Assembly: GCA_964479465.1 (NCBI GenBank) | Contig: CAYZMG010000012.1 | Span: forward strand, 1 to 64,000 | Reading direction: 5' to 3' | Source of the DNA: CADCTB01 sp964479465 | GTDB taxonomy: Bacteria; Actinomycetota; Acidimicrobiia; Acidimicrobiales; AC-14 | DNA: 64,000 nt | Shown: positions 18,022 through 27,030 of the stretch, in pieces | How positions within the stretch are numbered: the first letter of the stretch is position 1 | Layout: every line of letters starts with the position of its first letter | Position numbers and translations under genes: made by a program | The notes under the pieces: generated by a model | What the model saw: the letters and a program-made list of their open reading frames with translations, nothing else | Told to the model about the DNA's origin: nothing | Database searches by the model: none

Positions 18022-18714
18022 ATGGCTGAGCCGGCGACCGGCCTGACGTCCGCCGCGGGCTGGGGGGTCCTGCACCTCTTCTGCACGCTCGGCCCTGCCG
18101 CCGACGCCGAAGCCGTCACCGCTGCGGTCAAGGCGGCCCAGGAGGGCGACCATCAGGTCGTCACCTTCGCCGTGCTGGGCCACAAAGCCGAGGTCGGGTT
18201 CATGACCCTGGGCCCCGACTTCTGGCGCCTGCGCCGGTTCCAGGCCGAACTCACCGCCGCCGGCCTCGCCGTCGTCGACTCATACCTGTCCATGACCGAG
18301 GTCTCCGAGTACGCCCAGGGCGTGCCCCCCGAGCGTCTCGAGCCCCGGCTGCACCCGAAGCTGCCACCCGAGGGCAAGAACGTCGTCTGCTTCTACCCGA
18401 TGTCGAAGCGGCGCAGCGTCGCCGGCAACTGGTTCATGCTGCCGTACGAGGAGCGCCGGGACCTGATGGAGAGCCACGGCCGCAAGGGCCGTGAGTTCGC
18501 CGGACGCGTGGTCCAACTGGTCACCGGCTCCACCGGTCTCGACGACTGGGAGTGGGGCGTCACCCTGTTCGCCGCCGACCCCGCTGACCTGAAGCAGTGC
18601 GTCTATGAGATGCGGTTCGACCCCGCCTCAGCCGTCTACGCCGAGTTCGGCGCCTTCGTCACCGGGTTGGTCGCTCCCGTGGAACAGGTGTTGGCAGCAG
18701 TAGGCCGGGGGTAG
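18022..18714 (+). CDS. hemQ: Coproheme decarboxylase HemQ (chlorite dismutase family)
   Basis: HemQ/ChdC converts coproheme III to heme b by peroxide-dependent decarboxylation, the last step of the coproporphyrin route used by Gram-positive bacteria. The 230-residue product shows VVCFYPMSKRR, NWFMLPYEERRDLMESHGRKGREF (containing the proximal heme His) and WEWGVTLFAADPADLKQCVYEMRFD. These are diagnostic of the actinobacterial HemQ clade rather than true chlorite dismutase. Confidence 0.92.
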   Translation: MAEPATGLTSAAGWGVLHLFCTLGPAADAEAVTAAVKAAQEGDHQVVTFAVLGHKAEVGFMTLGPDFWRLRRFQAELTAAGLAVVDSYLSMTEVSEYAQGVPPERLEPRLHPKLPPEGKNVVCFYPMSKRRSVAGNWFMLPYEERRDLMESHGRKGREFAGRVVQLVTGSTGLDDWEWGVTLFAADPADLKQCVYEMRFDPASAVYAEFGAFVTGLVAPVEQVLAAVGRG

Positions 18715-18725
18715 CGTCCTTTCCG

Positions 18726-20219
18726 TCAGACCACGCGCCGCTTGCGGCGGGTGACGATCACCATGAGCAACCACTGGACCACCGCCACCTCGACGCCGAC
18801 GGCCACCGCGATAAGGCCGGCGCCCGGCGAGGGGGGACCGCCAAGGCCGAGCAGTGCCAGGTTGCCGGCGCCCAGCACCGAGGCTGGGTCACTGTCGCTC
18901 GGCAGCGGCGCCACGTCCGGCAGCAGCACCGTCGCCCCGGCCGCGAACGGATCGGCCGGCGGGAGGAGGTCCGGACCGGTGCCAACGATGGCGAGTGCAC
19001 TCGCCACCGGCCGCTCGACCGCCCCAACGAGCACATCGCCGGGTCGGAGCGCGTGCACGATCATCTGCCGGCCGCCCCGCTTCACCAGCCGATCGCTCGG
19101 GCGGTTGACGACGGTGGTACCCACGGCCAAAGTCGCCGATCCACCACCGTCGAGGTTGATTGCATCGGACGCGCCGAGCGCCCGCAGCAGGTCGGCGGCC
19201 TCCGGCAGGCTCAGCCCGACGCTGTAGCCCGGCTGGCGGCCATCGACGGTGACCAGCAGTATCTCTGTCTCGTTCCATCCCACGATTGTCCGCGGGTGCC
19301 GGCTGCTCACGAAGCTGGACCCGTCGTCGGCCACCCACCGCCGCCTCTCACGCACCAGGACGGGGGTCCCGCCGACGCTCTCGGTGACGCCCGGCGACGT
19401 TTCCACCCGGAGCAGACCCCGCGGGCTCACAGCGCCGCTCTTCAGGCGATGCCAGAGGTCGGCGAGGGCGGCGGCGCCGGCGCCATGGCCGGACATGACC
19501 AAGCCGCCGGCGGGGATCGGCGAGTTGCCCCGTGCCTCCTGGAAGCCGACGAGCTCCACAAGCGCTGTCTGGGCGACCTGAGGCGGCGCCGCCGGCTCGA
19601 CGACGCGCAGCACCAGTTCGGAACCGAAGTCGTTGGTCGCCGTGGTCGGCCCGAACGACGGTGTATAGAGAACGATCCCGTCGGCCGGCCGGGCCACGTT
19701 GAGCCCGGCCACGACGACGGGACGAAGGTCGGAGGGGACGAACTGGGCCGACCAGCCCAGCGTCCCGGCCTTCAGCTCCCCGCCGGTCGTGACGGAGAGC
19801 TGGTGCTGGGTCGGGACCGGCGAGCGGAGCATCTGCCCGCCCGTCACCAGCCCGCCGACCGGCTCACCGGCGGGAAACGCGAAGTCTCCGTTCACGGCCG
19901 CGACGCACCGGACCCGCTCGCACATGGCGGTGGTCCGCTCCTGAGCCGGCGCCGGCCCGGCCACCAGGTCGTTGGACAGGACGGCCCGCAGCGTGAGGCC
20001 GGCGTCTCTCCTGAACGACACGATGTGGGCCACGACAGGGCCGACCTGGCGGACGATTCGTCGGTAGTCGGCGCCCGGGGTCAGGTTTCGAACGTCGACG
20101 GTGCGGTAGCCCAGCACCTCGGTCACGGCGTGCGCCGGGCTGCCCGTGATCACCAGGAACAGGGCGACCAGTGCTGCCGTGCCGGTGATCCGGCCGGTCC
20201 AGCCGATCCTCGCAGTCAC
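18726..20219 (-). CDS. Secreted phosphodiester glycosidase (NAGPA/DUF2233) family protein
   Basis: The 497-residue exported protein starts from GTG 20219 with a signal peptide ending SPAHA; an upstream GTG at 20231 lies too close to the SD. A beta-rich N-terminal half leads to the NAGPA catalytic region: VAAVNGDFAF, ILLVTVDGRQPGYSVGL, then DAINLDGGGSATLAV, the family's Asp/Gly signature. A C-terminal membrane helix and RRKRRVV tail anchor it. The family cleaves N-acetylglucosamine phosphodiesters; the substrate here could be a cell-wall polymer. Confidence 0.82.
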   Translation of the reverse strand: MTARIGWTGRITGTAALVALFLVITGSPAHAVTEVLGYRTVDVRNLTPGADYRRIVRQVGPVVAHIVSFRRDAGLTLRAVLSNDLVAGPAPAQERTTAMCERVRCVAAVNGDFAFPAGEPVGGLVTGGQMLRSPVPTQHQLSVTTGGELKAGTLGWSAQFVPSDLRPVVVAGLNVARPADGIVLYTPSFGPTTATNDFGSELVLRVVEPAAPPQVAQTALVELVGFQEARGNSPIPAGGLVMSGHGAGAAALADLWHRLKSGAVSPRGLLRVETSPGVTESVGGTPVLVRERRRWVADDGSSFVSSRHPRTIVGWNETEILLVTVDGRQPGYSVGLSLPEAADLLRALGASDAINLDGGGSATLAVGTTVVNRPSDRLVKRGGRQMIVHALRPGDVLVGAVERPVASALAIVGTGPDLLPPADPFAAGATVLLPDVAPLPSDSDPASVLGAGNLALLGLGGPPSPGAGLIAVAVGVEVAVVQWLLMVIVTRRKRRVV

Positions 20220-20313
20220 CGGCAGAGTCACCCCCTTTCCACGACGCCCAAACCCAGTTGGTTCCCTGCCGCCTCTCCCGCAGCGCGTTCGGGCCAGGCG
20301 AAACGCCGGTACG

Positions 20314-21099
20314 GTGGACGCCGTGATCGATGTCCTGCGCAACCGGCTGCGCCAGCTCGACCGGGTGGCGGTGGCCTTCAGCGGAGGCGCCGACTCTGCG
20401 TTCCTGGCCTGGGTGGCCAACGACACCCTCGGCCCCGACCGGGTGCTGGCTGTGACTGCGATCTCGCCCTCGCTGGCGGCGGCGGAGGCTGCCGACTGCG
20501 CCGCTCTCGCCGAGGAGTGGGGCCTGCGCTGGTCGCCGGTCGACACCGACGAGCTGGCCCGGCCCGCCTACGTCGCCAACGGCACCGACCGCTGCTTCCA
20601 CTGCAAGACCGAACTTATGGACGCGGTGGGGCCGCTGGCCGCGGCCGAGGGCGCCACCGTGGTGCTGGGGGTCAACGTCGACGACCTGGGCGATCATCGG
20701 CCCGGCCAGCACGCCGCCGGCGATCGGGGGGCGGTTTTCCCCCTCGTCGACGCCGGCTTCACCAAGGCCGCCGTGCGGGAAGCCTCACGGGTGCTTGGTC
20801 TCCGCACGTGGGACAAGCCGGCGGCGGCCTGCCTGGCGTCGCGCATCCCCTACGGCACTCCGGTCACCCTGACGACGCTCACGGGCGTCGGCCGGGCCGA
20901 GGCCGCGCTGCACCGGCTCGGGTTCGGTCAGGTCCGGGTCCGCCACCACGGCGAGGTGGCTCGGGTTGAGGTCGAACTCGACCAGCTGGCCGCGGTCGTG
21001 GCCCGGCGGGAGGAGGTCGTCGCCGCGGTCAAGGCCGCCGGCTACCGGTGGGTGACCGTCGACCTCGAGGGCTTCCGCTCGGGCAACCTCAACCCCTGA
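20314..21099 (+). CDS. larE: ATP-dependent sacrificial sulfur transferase LarE
   Basis: PP-loop ATPase of 261 residues. It has the AMP-forming loop AFSGGADSAFLAW, RCFHCKTELM, LGVNVDDLGDHRPG and WDKPAAACLASRIPYG, whose Cys corresponds to the sacrificial cysteine of LarE. In the lar pathway it sulfurises the pincer-nucleotide cofactor of lactate racemase. No larB, larC or larA is nearby, so the target may be elsewhere or different. GTG 20314 is chosen; GTG 20323 is possible. Confidence 0.85.
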   Translation: MDAVIDVLRNRLRQLDRVAVAFSGGADSAFLAWVANDTLGPDRVLAVTAISPSLAAAEAADCAALAEEWGLRWSPVDTDELARPAYVANGTDRCFHCKTELMDAVGPLAAAEGATVVLGVNVDDLGDHRPGQHAAGDRGAVFPLVDAGFTKAAVREASRVLGLRTWDKPAAACLASRIPYGTPVTLTTLTGVGRAEAALHRLGFGQVRVRHHGEVARVEVELDQLAAVVARREEVVAAVKAAGYRWVTVDLEGFRSGNLNP

Positions 21100-21105
21100 C
21101 CCCAT

Positions 21106-21155
21106 CGTTCTGGCTGCACCTACGGTCGCATGCGACCGTTACTGCAGCCAGAACG
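21106..21155. terminator. Bidirectional hairpin between convergent genes
   Basis: An inverted repeat centred at 21130/21131. The outer arm CGTTCTGGCTGCA (21106-21118) pairs with 21143-21155, and the inner arm CGGTCGCA (21123-21130) with TGCGACCG (21131-21138). It sits between the convergent larE and apgM stops and shares the CTGGCTGCA/TGCAGCCAG core with the hairpin at 111-156. Confidence 0.75.
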
Positions 21156-21162
21156 GCTGTGC

Positions 21163-22362
21163 TCAGGCCCCGTATTTTGCCAGACGGCCGGCGACGTTGA
21201 GCATGATCGGCATGAGCTCGCGAGCGGGCCGGCGGCCCAGTGCTCCCTGGAGGCAGTAGCGCTCGCCGAAGCGCTCGACCTGGTCGCGGCCGACCTGCTC
21301 GCCGTGGAGCAGGACGGGCACGGAGTGCCAGGAGTGGGCGGCCATCTGGCTGGGCGTGGAGTGGTCGCCGGTGACGGCCACCACGTCGGGGCTCATGGCC
21401 ATCAACTGGGGAATCACTGCATCGAGGGCCTCGATGGCTGCCACCTTGCCCTCGAAGTTGCCGTCCTCGCCCGTGGAGTCAGACGGCTTGTGGTGGAAGA
21501 AGAACAAGTCGTAGTCGTCCCAGTGCTCCTTCAGAAGGAGGATCTGCTCGTCGATGGTGGTCGGCGGACCTATGACGTCCATGCCCACCAGGCGGCCGAT
21601 GCCCCGGTACATGGGATAGATGGCGTTGGCGGCCGCCCGCAGGCCGTAGCGCTCCTGCACGCTCGGCAGCTGGCGGTGGGAGTCGAGGCCCCGCAGGAGG
21701 ATCGAGTTGGCCTTGGGCTCTTCGGCCAGGATGTGGCGGGCCTGGAGATCGATCTCGGCGACAACCTCGGCGGTGTGGGTGGCGGTCCGAGTCTGGGCCA
21801 TGGGAGCCAGAGGCGGCACACCGGTCTTCTGGGGGTCCGTGTCGTCGACATGGGGGTCGAGGTCGGCGCCCCGGAGGACGACGAGCACCCGGTGCTGGGC
21901 CTCGTGGACGAACTGCACGTCGACGTCGGGGATGGAGACACCGTCGTTGAGGCGGCGGACGACCTCGAGGGCCTCCAGGTCGGGGAGGCGTCCCGCTCTG
22001 CGGTCGGTGATGATGCCCTGCGCGTCGAGCGTGGCCAGGTTGCCGCGGGCGGCGATGTCGCCGGGGTTCAGGTGCACGTCGAGGCCGGCGGCGGAGAGGG
22101 CGCCGCGGCCCAGGTGGTAGTCGAAGGGGTCGTAGCCGAAGAGGGAGAGATGGGCGGGCCCAGAGCCGGGGGTGATGCCCGGTCCCACCGGATCGAGCAG
22201 CCCCGTCGAGCCGGCGGCGGCCAGTTCGTCGAGGTTTGGGGTCTCGGCCTCTTCCAGCTCCGTGCCCCGGCCGGCGGTGGCGTAGCCCCCCAGGCCGTCG
22301 AGCACGACCAGCAGGATCTTGCTGGTCGCAGGTTGGACGAGTGTGGCTAGATCGAACGTCAT
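21163..22362 (-). CDS. apgM: 2,3-bisphosphoglycerate-independent phosphoglycerate mutase, archaeal type
   Basis: Alkaline-phosphatase-superfamily enzyme interconverting 3- and 2-phosphoglycerate. The 399-residue product carries VVLDGLGG, TPNLDELAAAGSTGLLDPVG, GSGPAHLSLFGYDP with the nucleophile Ser, FFFHHKPSDSTGEDG and AVTGDHSTPS with metal-binding Asp/His residues. This is the ApgM branch rather than the bacterial GpmI branch. ATG 22362 follows GGAGGCACT. Confidence 0.9.
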   Translation of the reverse strand: MTFDLATLVQPATSKILLVVLDGLGGYATAGRGTELEEAETPNLDELAAAGSTGLLDPVGPGITPGSGPAHLSLFGYDPFDYHLGRGALSAAGLDVHLNPGDIAARGNLATLDAQGIITDRRAGRLPDLEALEVVRRLNDGVSIPDVDVQFVHEAQHRVLVVLRGADLDPHVDDTDPQKTGVPPLAPMAQTRTATHTAEVVAEIDLQARHILAEEPKANSILLRGLDSHRQLPSVQERYGLRAAANAIYPMYRGIGRLVGMDVIGPPTTIDEQILLLKEHWDDYDLFFFHHKPSDSTGEDGNFEGKVAAIEALDAVIPQLMAMSPDVVAVTGDHSTPSQMAAHSWHSVPVLLHGEQVGRDQVERFGERYCLQGALGRRPARELMPIMLNVAGRLAKYGA

Positions 22363-22399
22363 AGTGCCTCCAGCGTACGAGGTCGCCGGAGGTGCTCCG

Positions 22400-22924
22400 T
22401 CAGCCAGGTACGGACTCCATCAGGTAACCGCGCGAGCGGACGGTTCGAATGGCCAGCCCGACCGGGGTCAGCCGCCGGCGCAGCCGGAGAACGTGCACGT
22501 CGAGGGCGTTGCGACCGGGCGCACCGCTGGGCCAGCCGGCGCGGATCAGCAGCTCCCGGCTCGTCACCGCACCAAGGCGCTTGAGGAGGGCTTCGGCCAG
22601 CCGAGCCTCGAGGGGGGGCAGGGCGACCCACGAGCCGTTGACCCGCAGGACGCCGAAGTCGTCCAGCACGGGGCCAGCGGGGGCCATCGAGTGGCCGTTC
22701 CCTTCGTTCGTCGAGTGATGGGCCAGGCTGCGGGACGCGAGGGCGTCGACCCGAGCCCTCACCTCGTTCTCCGCCGCCGGCACGCGAATCCAGTCTTCGA
22801 GGCAGTCGCCGACCGGCGGGGGGTCCTCGCCGTCGGGGACGAGGAGCAGACGGGGCTCGCCCGCCTGGCTGATGCGGGTGCGCCGGGACTCCTCTTCCGG
22901 CCACCTGAGCATGGTGACGTCCAT
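22400..22924 (-). CDS. Winged-helix DNA-binding regulator (OmpR/PhoB-type domain)
   Basis: The 174-residue protein has a C-terminal winged helix (LPPLEARLAEALLKRLG, VTSRELLIRAGW, NALDVHVLRLRRRL, IRTVRSRGYLM) of the OmpR/PhoB type. The N-terminal ~80 residues (LLLVPDGEDPPPVGDCLEDW) resemble a degenerate receiver without an obvious phosphoacceptor, so control is likely phosphorylation-independent. No sensor kinase is adjacent. An inverted repeat CGAAAC-N11-GTTTCG at 22943-22965 lies just upstream and is a candidate autoregulatory site. Confidence 0.8.
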   Translation of the reverse strand: MDVTMLRWPEEESRRTRISQAGEPRLLLVPDGEDPPPVGDCLEDWIRVPAAENEVRARVDALASRSLAHHSTNEGNGHSMAPAGPVLDDFGVLRVNGSWVALPPLEARLAEALLKRLGAVTSRELLIRAGWPSGAPGRNALDVHVLRLRRRLTPVGLAIRTVRSRGYLMESVPG

Positions 22925-23025
22925 CACTGACGACCATAGAGACGAAACGTTGCCGCGGTGTTTCGCCAGGGTGAACTATCGGTCGCGGCGCCGCCGGCGC
23001 CGGCCGGCGGTAAGATGGCTTCGCC

Positions 23026-23096
23026 GCGGGCGTAGTTCAGAGGCAGAACATCAGCTTCCCAAGCTGAGAACGCGAGTTCGATTCTCGTCGCCCGCT
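23026..23096 (+). tRNA. tRNA-Gly (anticodon CCC)
   Basis: Acceptor GCGGGCG (23026-23032) pairs with CGCCCGC (23089-23095). The anticodon loop TTCCCAA gives CCC, and the T-loop TTCGATTCT is present; CCA is not encoded. The integrase gene that points at it shows that its 3' end is the attachment site of the element to the right. Confidence 0.94.
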
Positions 23097-23167
23097 CTCA
23101 TAAAAGCCCTGGCAGAGGCCCTAAGGTCCGCCTAAATCGGCCTTCGTCCCTAGGTGACATGCCGTTT

Positions 23168-23195
23168 GGGCCACAACCGGGCCACAACGGGCCAC
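23168..23195. repeat. Tandem GGGCCAC repeats beside the integration site
   Basis: Three near-tandem copies of GGGCCAC(AAC) start at 23168, 23179 and 23189, a period of 10-11 bases, between the tRNA and the integrase stop. Spacing of one helical turn is what arm-type integrase binding sites show. Confidence 0.5.
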
Positions 23196-23218
23196 TGGAG
23201 GGCTGCCCAGGGCTGTGT

Positions 23219-24376
23219 TCAACGGTCTCGCGAGCCCTCGCCGGCACCCTCGGCGCCGGGCCGCAGCTCGACCACCGATGCAGGCTGGCGGTCGATGAGC
23301 GTGCCCAAGACGGCAGCGATGGCCGCGTCGCGATCCCGTGTCGCATGCTGATAGCGCAGGGCCGCCTCTGGCGAGGCGTGACCCATTCGGTGCATGAGCT
23401 CCTTCGTGCTCGCCCCGGAGGCGGCCGTGAGGGTATTCGCGACATGGCGCAGGTCATGGAAGTGGAGCTCGGGCATCCCCATCTGGGCTCGTGCCTTCGC
23501 CCATTTGGCCTGCCAGACATGGTTGCGTAGCGGACCGCCCCGCTCGCCACAAAACACCACGCCGTCAGGGCCGGGCTGGGCGAATCGAGCCAGGTGGGTC
23601 TCGATCTCCGGGATCAGCTGTACCGGGATCGAGATGGTTCGTCGCCCGGCCTCGGTCTTGGGTTCGCCGGTGAAGACGGTGCCGTCCTTGAGCTGCTGGC
23701 GCTGGTCCATAACGGTCACCGTATTGTGCAACAAGTCGATCCGAGACCTCGTCAGCCCGAACAGCTCTCCCCGGCGCAGGCCCAGGAATGCCGCCATGAG
23801 GACAAGTGTCCGGTAACGCGGGGCCACAATGTCGGCGAAGGCCCATACATCCGTGACCGAGATCACGGGCCGCTCGGGGGCGTGCTCGGTTCCCGCCCCT
23901 TTGACCACGCAAGGGTTGCGGGCGAGCAGCTCATCCACGGTGGCGGTGGCGAGGATGGCATGGAGGAGCCGGTAGGCCTTGGCCGCCGTCGACGCTCCTA
24001 CGCCCTCGACGTCGATCATCCGGGAGTGCCACCGTCGGATGATCGAAGGTGTGAGCCGGCCAAGCTCAAGTTCGCCAAGGGCGGGAACGATGTGTAGTCG
24101 CACCAGTCCTTCGTAGAGCTCCTGGGTCCGCGGCCGGAGCCGGCGGTCGTCCAACCAGGTGTTGGCATAGTCGGCCAGGGTGACCCGACCTCGCGCTGGA
24201 TCGACCCAGCCGCCCCGCGTCTGGTCGGCGAGGGCAAGGGCAAGGGCCTTGTCCGCGGCACCCTTCGTGGCGAAGGTCCCGAGCCCGACCAGCCGGCCGC
24301 TCATGGGGTCTCGGATCCGGGCCTGCCAGCGTCCGGAGTCCCGTCGTCTCACGCTTCCGGCCACTCTGCGATTCAT
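23219..24376 (-). CDS. Tyrosine recombinase (ICE integrase)
   Basis: The 385-residue protein has an N-terminal AP2-like arm-binding region (SVRRRDSGRWQARIRDP), a SAM-like core-binding domain (TLADYANTWL), and a catalytic domain. Arg in GLRRGEL (~201), Lys240, HDLRH (307-311), His333 (MGH) and Tyr342 (ALRYQHAT) form the recombinase set. ATG 24376 is preferred to an upstream frame extension rich in Arg. It reads towards tRNA-Gly, 122 bases away, the normal arrangement for tRNA-integrating elements. Confidence 0.95.
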   Translation of the reverse strand: MNRRVAGSVRRRDSGRWQARIRDPMSGRLVGLGTFATKGAADKALALALADQTRGGWVDPARGRVTLADYANTWLDDRRLRPRTQELYEGLVRLHIVPALGELELGRLTPSIIRRWHSRMIDVEGVGASTAAKAYRLLHAILATATVDELLARNPCVVKGAGTEHAPERPVISVTDVWAFADIVAPRYRTLVLMAAFLGLRRGELFGLTRSRIDLLHNTVTVMDQRQQLKDGTVFTGEPKTEAGRRTISIPVQLIPEIETHLARFAQPGPDGVVFCGERGGPLRNHVWQAKWAKARAQMGMPELHFHDLRHVANTLTAASGASTKELMHRMGHASPEAALRYQHATRDRDAAIAAVLGTLIDRQPASVVELRPGAEGAGEGSRDR

Positions 24377-24487
24377 CTGGCCCCCGTCCTCTCGCCTAGC
24401 AGGGCGACGCCGACGGTACATTCGAGGCGACCGATGCGTCGAGCACCTGGGCCTTCGACGGCCCGTGCGGTCTACACCGCGGTGCCG

Positions 24488-24763
24488 TCAGGCTTCGGGG
24501 CGGGACGCCCCCGGCGCCTGCCCCCGGGCCTGGGCAAGCTCGTGTCCTGGCAGCCTGATCTCATCGATCAGCTCGCGGATCACCTTGGAGCGCATCGTCT
24601 TCTCGCCGCCGAACCCGTCGGCGTCGTAGAGGGACGCCAGCCCTTCCTCGGGCATATGCGAGGCCCCTGGGCACGGGTACCAAACATAGGTTCGGGATGT
24701 CCCAGCCGTCATCGCCTGCGAAGGCAGGTCCGAGACGCGCAACAGCGCCTCGCCGCCATCCAC
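24488..24763 (-). CDS. Hypothetical small ICE protein
   Basis: A 91-residue frame upstream of the integrase. It contains YVWYPCPGASHMPEEGL and a helical segment MRSKVIRELIDEIRLPGHEL. The position would suit an excisionase or control gene, but I recognise no xis or MerR signature. The C-terminal Ala/Gly-rich stretch is uninformative. Confidence 0.3.
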   Translation of the reverse strand: MDGGEALLRVSDLPSQAMTAGTSRTYVWYPCPGASHMPEEGLASLYDADGFGGEKTMRSKVIRELIDEIRLPGHELAQARGQAPGASRPEA

Positions 24764-24957
24764 ACGCTCTTCGACTACATCACCACCCGCTCACCGCAGA
24801 TGCTCCGTGTGTGCGAGCAGCTGGCAGCGATCCCGATGACGCGCGTCGCGCCAGCGGGAACCTTCCTCCTCTAACGGGACGAGGTCGAGAGGCTGCGGCG
24901 CCGGCCGCCGTTGGACAGCCACCTTGCCCTCATAACGCGGTCGGGAACAGAACCTAG
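24725..24957 (+). pseudogene. Decayed tyrosine-recombinase fragment
   Basis: In one frame the sequence reads RDAQQRLAAIHTLFDYITTR, then LRVCEQLAAIPMTRV, then a TAA (24872-24874), and continues RDEVERLRRRPPLDSHLALI. This is the core-binding-domain end and the start of the catalytic domain of a XerC/TnpA-type recombinase. It has an in-frame stop and no catalytic residues left. Confidence 0.6.
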
Positions 24958-26234
24958 AGACAAGGGCAGCCCGTCGTGTCGTCCCAGCTGTTGCGGGCCT
25001 GCGCCAGCCTAGGCATCCGTTGATCCACTCCCGGCCGGGCCGGCCACAACTGCCCACTCTTTGCGACGTGAAGAGCAAATACCGACAATCGCCACATTAG
25101 ATTGACAGTACGAGCAACCGAGTGGTGACGTCCATGATCAACCCTCTCGAGGGCCGCTCTGATCCGGACATCGTTAACCCCGGGTACGCACAACACCGTC
25201 GGTAGAAGGCGCCAGAAGGGCCCGCAAATGTGGCGCACCGCCCGAACTTCCCCCTTTCTGTCAGCGATGCCTGAGACGCCTGGAGTACCTGAGCATCCCT
25301 CGATGCCGCCTCCCGGGGCCCGCCCCCGGTCCGATCCGACGCGTACCGGGCGCAGCGCTCCACCAGGGCCCCCGGACACGGTCGGCCTCCAGACCGATGT
25401 GGAGATGCGCCTCGGCCCCTCGACTACTGCCGCCCGCCCATCGGCGACGCCGGTCTGGTCTGGCGCAAGGTCGAGCCGCGGCCAGCAGAGCCTCACTGAA
25501 CCCACCGGCCCCGATTCGAAGCTCGAATCCACCGATCCCGCGGCAGGCCAAGCCGATGACGGCAGCGGCCGTGAGCGCGAGCCCGCCACGACAAGCACGG
25601 TATTGCTTCCACCGAGTCCGGCGAGCACCGCGCCGAGGCGGATCCCGGTAGCGACGGACGGCCACCGACGAAAAAGGCGGATGCCAAGCCGCCGGCCGGG
25701 CGCGCCTAAGGAAGCCGTTCCACGGCGACAGCCGGGCTTAGCAGCTCCCACGCTCTGCTTCTCCCCGGCGCGTAACCCACGCCTCACCATCCTGCCTATC
25801 GCCAGGATGGTGAGGACTCTGAGGCTCGATGCCAAGAGCCCGCTCGACTCCCCCCCATGCAGCGTCGATGCGTCGTCGTCGGCGGTCTGCCCCGAAAGTG
25901 GATCGGCTCGCGCGCCCGTACCGTCGGAGGCCCAGGGTCCAGGTCCGATGCCCGGTCCTCGCGGGCTACATGATCCGAGCCAGACGCCGGGTTCTTTGTC
26001 CGGAACCGGGGTCGGGCGCACCCGTAGTGATCCGTGCCGACACGATGCGGACTGCGGACCGCGGCCCTTGTCCTTACCAGTGGCCTGACGGAGCAACGCC
26101 GGACGTGTTGGCCACGGGGGGTACATCGTCCTCGACCCGGGGCGTCGGCCGACCTGGGGGCTGTTCGGTGTGCTCTCCGCCTGCCCGTGCCGTCTTGCGT
26201 CTCCCCGGCTGAAGGTTGGCACGGCGCCGGGAGC
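24958..26234. other. Gene-poor ICE segment with one strong stem-loop
   Basis: Open frames exist on both strands, but their products are Arg/Pro-rich, lack ribosome-binding sites and show no family resemblance. The one clear structure is a perfect 13-bp inverted repeat (arm CCTCACCATCCTG at 25782-25794, partner 25803-25815) with an 8-base loop. Nothing else is supported here; it may be decayed DNA or a long control region before ssb. Confidence 0.5.
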
Positions 26235-26309
26235 ATGCAAGGGCGGCTCCGTTCCTCGCTCGCTGCGCTCCCTCCGGTACTCGCCGTCCCTACGGGCAGA
26301 CCCTTGCAT
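26235..26309 (+). promoter_or_regulatory. Leader hairpin upstream of ssb (copy 1)
   Basis: ATGCAAGGG (26235-26243) pairs with CCCTTGCAT (26301-26309). The enclosed sequence includes GCTCCGTTCCTCG and CGGGCAGA just before the 3' arm. The same elements, with compensated base changes in the stem, recur at 35208-35276. Confidence 0.6.
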
Positions 26310-26372
26310 CCCCCCTTGCCCGCCGTGCCTGTCCTTAGCCCAGGAACCGCAGACCACGAACAGGAGGAAGAA

Positions 26373-26744
26373 ATGAACACCATCCAGCTCATCGGCCGAC
26401 CGACCACCGACCCCGAACTCCGCTACACGCCCACCGGCATGGCCACCACCACCCTGCGCATGGCCGTCCCCCGGCGCAAGCGCAACGGCGAGGACCAGCC
26501 CCCCGTCTACGTCGACGTGGTGACCTACGGCGCTCAGGCCGAGGCTGTCGCCAAGTACGTGACCAAGGGCCGCCGGATGGCCGTCACCGGGCGCCTCGAG
26601 TACCGGGAGTGGAAGGACCAGGACGACAGGCCCCACTCCAAGCACGAGGTCGTCGCCGACCAGGTCGAGTTCCTCGACTCGCCCAAGCAGAACGGCGGCA
26701 CAACGGCCGACCCGGCTGACGACGCCGGCGAGGAGCCCTACTGA
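26373..26744 (+). CDS. ssb: Single-stranded DNA-binding protein (ICE-borne)
   Basis: The 123-residue OB-fold protein begins MNTIQLIGRPTTDPELRYTP and includes VYVDVVTYGAQAEAVAKYV and GRRMAVTGRLEYREW, the canonical SSB strands. It ends GEEPY rather than the DDDIPF-type tip of chromosomal SSB, so interaction with host partners may be altered. SSB genes are common on conjugative elements, protecting transferred single strands. ATG 26373 follows AGGAGGAAG. Confidence 0.92.
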   Translation: MNTIQLIGRPTTDPELRYTPTGMATTTLRMAVPRRKRNGEDQPPVYVDVVTYGAQAEAVAKYVTKGRRMAVTGRLEYREWKDQDDRPHSKHEVVADQVEFLDSPKQNGGTTADPADDAGEEPY

Positions 26745-26752
26745 GAGTTCCA

Positions 26753-26784
26753 CGGAGGGGCGGGCCACGGCGCCCGCCCCTCCG
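26753..26784 (+). terminator. Hairpin after ssb
   Basis: CGGAGGGGCGGGC (26753-26765) pairs perfectly with 26772-26784 around CACGGC. It lies 8 bases past the ssb stop. Confidence 0.75.
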
Positions 26785-26829
26785 CTCAGTCCGACCCCGT
26801 CAACCCCGACCCCGATGGAGGTCGTCGCC

Positions 26830-27030
26830 ATGCTCACCGAGCTCGCGCTCATCCACCCCTGCGCCGAAATCGTCCACTGGTGCTCGGGCGCCTACCTCGA
26901 CCACCGCGGCCGGCCGATCACACAGTGCCCGAGGTGCCGCGAAGCTCTCGGCACCCCATGGACCCGCGCTGAGGAAGTGCACCGTCCCGTCCACCCCGCC
27001 CACGGAAGGATGGCGCTGACGGCCAACTGA
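26830..27030 (+). CDS. Small CxxC zinc-finger-like protein
   Basis: The 66-residue product reads MLTELALIHPCAEIVHWCSG, then a QCPRC pair; Cys and His are spaced as a possible zinc knuckle. ATG 26830 follows GGAGGT; an in-frame ATG at 26815 lacks a site. Its last codons fall inside the 565-bp repeat, and the same ...TAN-stop ending is reproduced at the second repeat (32.1 kb). Confidence 0.5.
   Translation: MLTELALIHPCAEIVHWCSGAYLDHRGRPITQCPRCREALGTPWTRAEEVHRPVHPAHGRMALTAN

Noticed and set aside
18726..20969. Long plus-strand frame opposite the phosphodiester glycosidase gene (19053-20969)
   Set aside because: Arg/Pro/His-rich shadow; the minus-strand protein has a signal peptide and catalytic motif.
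25228..26088. 286-residue plus-strand frame in the ICE
   Set aside because: Pro/Ser/Thr/Arg-rich, no SD, no recognisable domain, and overlapped by equally poor minus frames.
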